Source of the DNA: CAKVOD01 sp964489405
GTDB lineage: Bacteria; Bacillota; Clostridia; Christensenellales; UBA1242
Direction of reading: 5' to 3'
NCBI GenBank assembly: GCA_964489405.1
Contig: CAZAYL010000042.1
Span: 1 to 5,931 of the forward strand
DNA: 5,931 nucleotides
Part shown: positions 5,273 through 5,931 of the stretch, one piece after another
How the letters are laid out: each line of letters starts with the position of its first letter
How positions within the stretch are numbered: position 1 is the first letter of the stretch
The notes under the pieces: model-generated
What the model was told of the DNA's origin: nothing
The model's database searches: none
Seen by the model: only the letters and a program-made list of their open reading frames with translations
Program-made: the position numbers and the translations under genes

Positions 5273-5857
5273 TCACAACCATTCATCTGCAGATGATTGC
5301 GTTACTGCACGAACGTCTATTGTAAGCGTATAAGTAAGCCAGTTTACTTTGATCTTTTCCGCGTCAGCGTAAGACGTGCTGCCTATATTTAGCAGCTCCG
5401 CTACCGTTATAACTAATTTTTCCCCGTTAGTGGAGAACGTCTTTTTGAATTGCCCTACTTTGTCAGATGCTGTTATAGGGTCCGTCACACCGCCTAAGTT
5501 TATATTGTTGGCATCAGTGATCAATAAACCCGTCTCAATTTCCACTGTCAGGGTACCGGTGTTTTTGTTTTCTATTGTCCAGCAGCAGTTTTCCGAATCA
5601 TTTACCGAATAAGTTATCGAGTTTTGTGCGTAAGTTGGTGTAATCACGAACGTATACACGTTGCTGAAACCAATTTCATCTGTGCCCTTAGTTAAACCAG
5701 TCCCAGCGGTCAATGTGAATCCGTTGTTAAATGTAATCATACCTGTTGCTCCCTGTTTGTCCGATAGGACCGCGAAGGTGAATGTTAGTGCAATAGAAAT
5801 TGCGAGCAAGATTGAAAGTGCAATCATTGCTAAACTTTGTTTTGAAACTTTTTGCAT
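5273..5857 (-). CDS. TasA/camelysin-like exported protein with SipW-type signal
   Basis: This 194-aa protein looks like a secreted protein of the TasA/camelysin type, which can form matrix fibres or surface layers in Firmicutes. Its N-terminus has Lys at 3 and 6, a hydrophobic core at about 8-31, then TFAVLSDKQGATGMITF (26-42). This matches the pattern after the cleavage site of SipW-dependent substrates, where an aromatic or Ala stretch is followed by D and then AT. The mature part is beta-rich, with WTIENKNTGTLTVEIE (93-108) resembling the NxG segment of the family, an adjacent Cys pair (C91, C92) and an acidic end (ADEWL). No sipW-like peptidase gene is in the window. AAAGGAG lies ten bases before ATG (plus-strand complement 5868-5874). 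The gene converges on the flippase-like gene and ends at the shared terminator. The family call is moderately strong and the function is inferred. Confidence 0.7.
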   Translation of the reverse strand: MQKVSKQSLAMIALSILLAISIALTFTFAVLSDKQGATGMITFNNGFTLTAGTGLTKGTDEIGFSNVYTFVITPTYAQNSITYSVNDSENCCWTIENKNTGTLTVEIETGLLITDANNINLGGVTDPITASDKVGQFKKTFSTNGEKLVITVAELLNIGSTSYADAEKIKVNWLTYTLTIDVRAVTQSSADEWL

Positions 5858-5866
5858 TTTTAATTT

Positions 5867-5920
5867 TCTCCTTTATTTTTTTGTTTCATTTTTTTACACT
5901 GAAAAATGAAACAAAGGAGA
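5867..5920 (-). promoter_or_regulatory. Long inverted repeat covering the ribosome binding site of the exported-protein gene
   Basis: Bases 5880-5893 and 5902-5915 form a perfect 14-bp stem with an eight-base loop (TTACACTG). Outside it, TCTCCTTT (5867-5874) is the exact reverse complement of AAAGGAGA (5913-5920), sharing three bases with the inner stem. In the minus-strand mRNA the upstream TCTCC can therefore pair with the GGAGA of the Shine-Dalgarno sequence and mask it. Neither direction has the stem-plus-U-run layout of a terminator. The right arm also puts an AAAGGAG motif on the plus strand, so a divergent gene starting just past the window is possible. Confidence 0.55.
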
Positions 5921-5931
5921 TAGCATTTTTG

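Noticed and set aside
5376..5909. Plus-strand open frames opposite the exported-protein gene.
   Set aside because: They are antisense shadows. The minus-strand frame has a good ribosome binding site, a signal peptide and a terminator.

Overview
The window is AT-rich DNA, most likely from an uncultivated low-GC Clostridia/Firmicutes bacterium, possibly of a gut Christensenellales-like lineage. Four things point this way: strong AGGAG-type ribosome binding sites before most genes, near-consensus sigma-A promoters and U-tract terminators, a PGKG-type elongation factor P, and a TasA/camelysin-like exported protein. The lineage is inference. No phage, transposase, CRISPR, tRNA or rRNA is visible.

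Layout: positions 1-290 are intergenic and rich in repeats. They hold a fragment that looks like the GCGAGCGAAGCG-type interspersed repeat, a 2 x 32 bp tandem repeat inside a complementary pair, and a leader hairpin. Then come a PnuC-type vitamin B3 transporter (291-1247, +), elongation factor P (1336-1890, +) with its own promoter and a clean terminator, and a FabG-like short-chain dehydrogenase (1995-2738, +). Positions 2739-3678 have no convincing protein gene. This 940-base gap holds a near-consensus promoter, about 635 nt of stem-rich sequence and a textbook intrinsic terminator, which together look like a free-standing large structured RNA. It is followed by an isolated ~70-nt stem-loop and the strong promoter of the next gene. 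After that come a YbhN/LPG-synthase-TM (flippase-like) membrane protein (3679-5010, +) and, facing it, a SipW-type secreted protein (5273-5857, -). These two converge on a shared hairpin terminator at 5177-5218.

The genes do not form an operon or pathway. Most appear to be separate transcription units: vitamin uptake, translation of proline stretches, redox metabolism, membrane lipid or polymer transport, and a surface protein. The most interesting object is the large RNA candidate at about 2822-3456. Second is a long inverted repeat over the ribosome binding site of the exported protein, which may control its translation.
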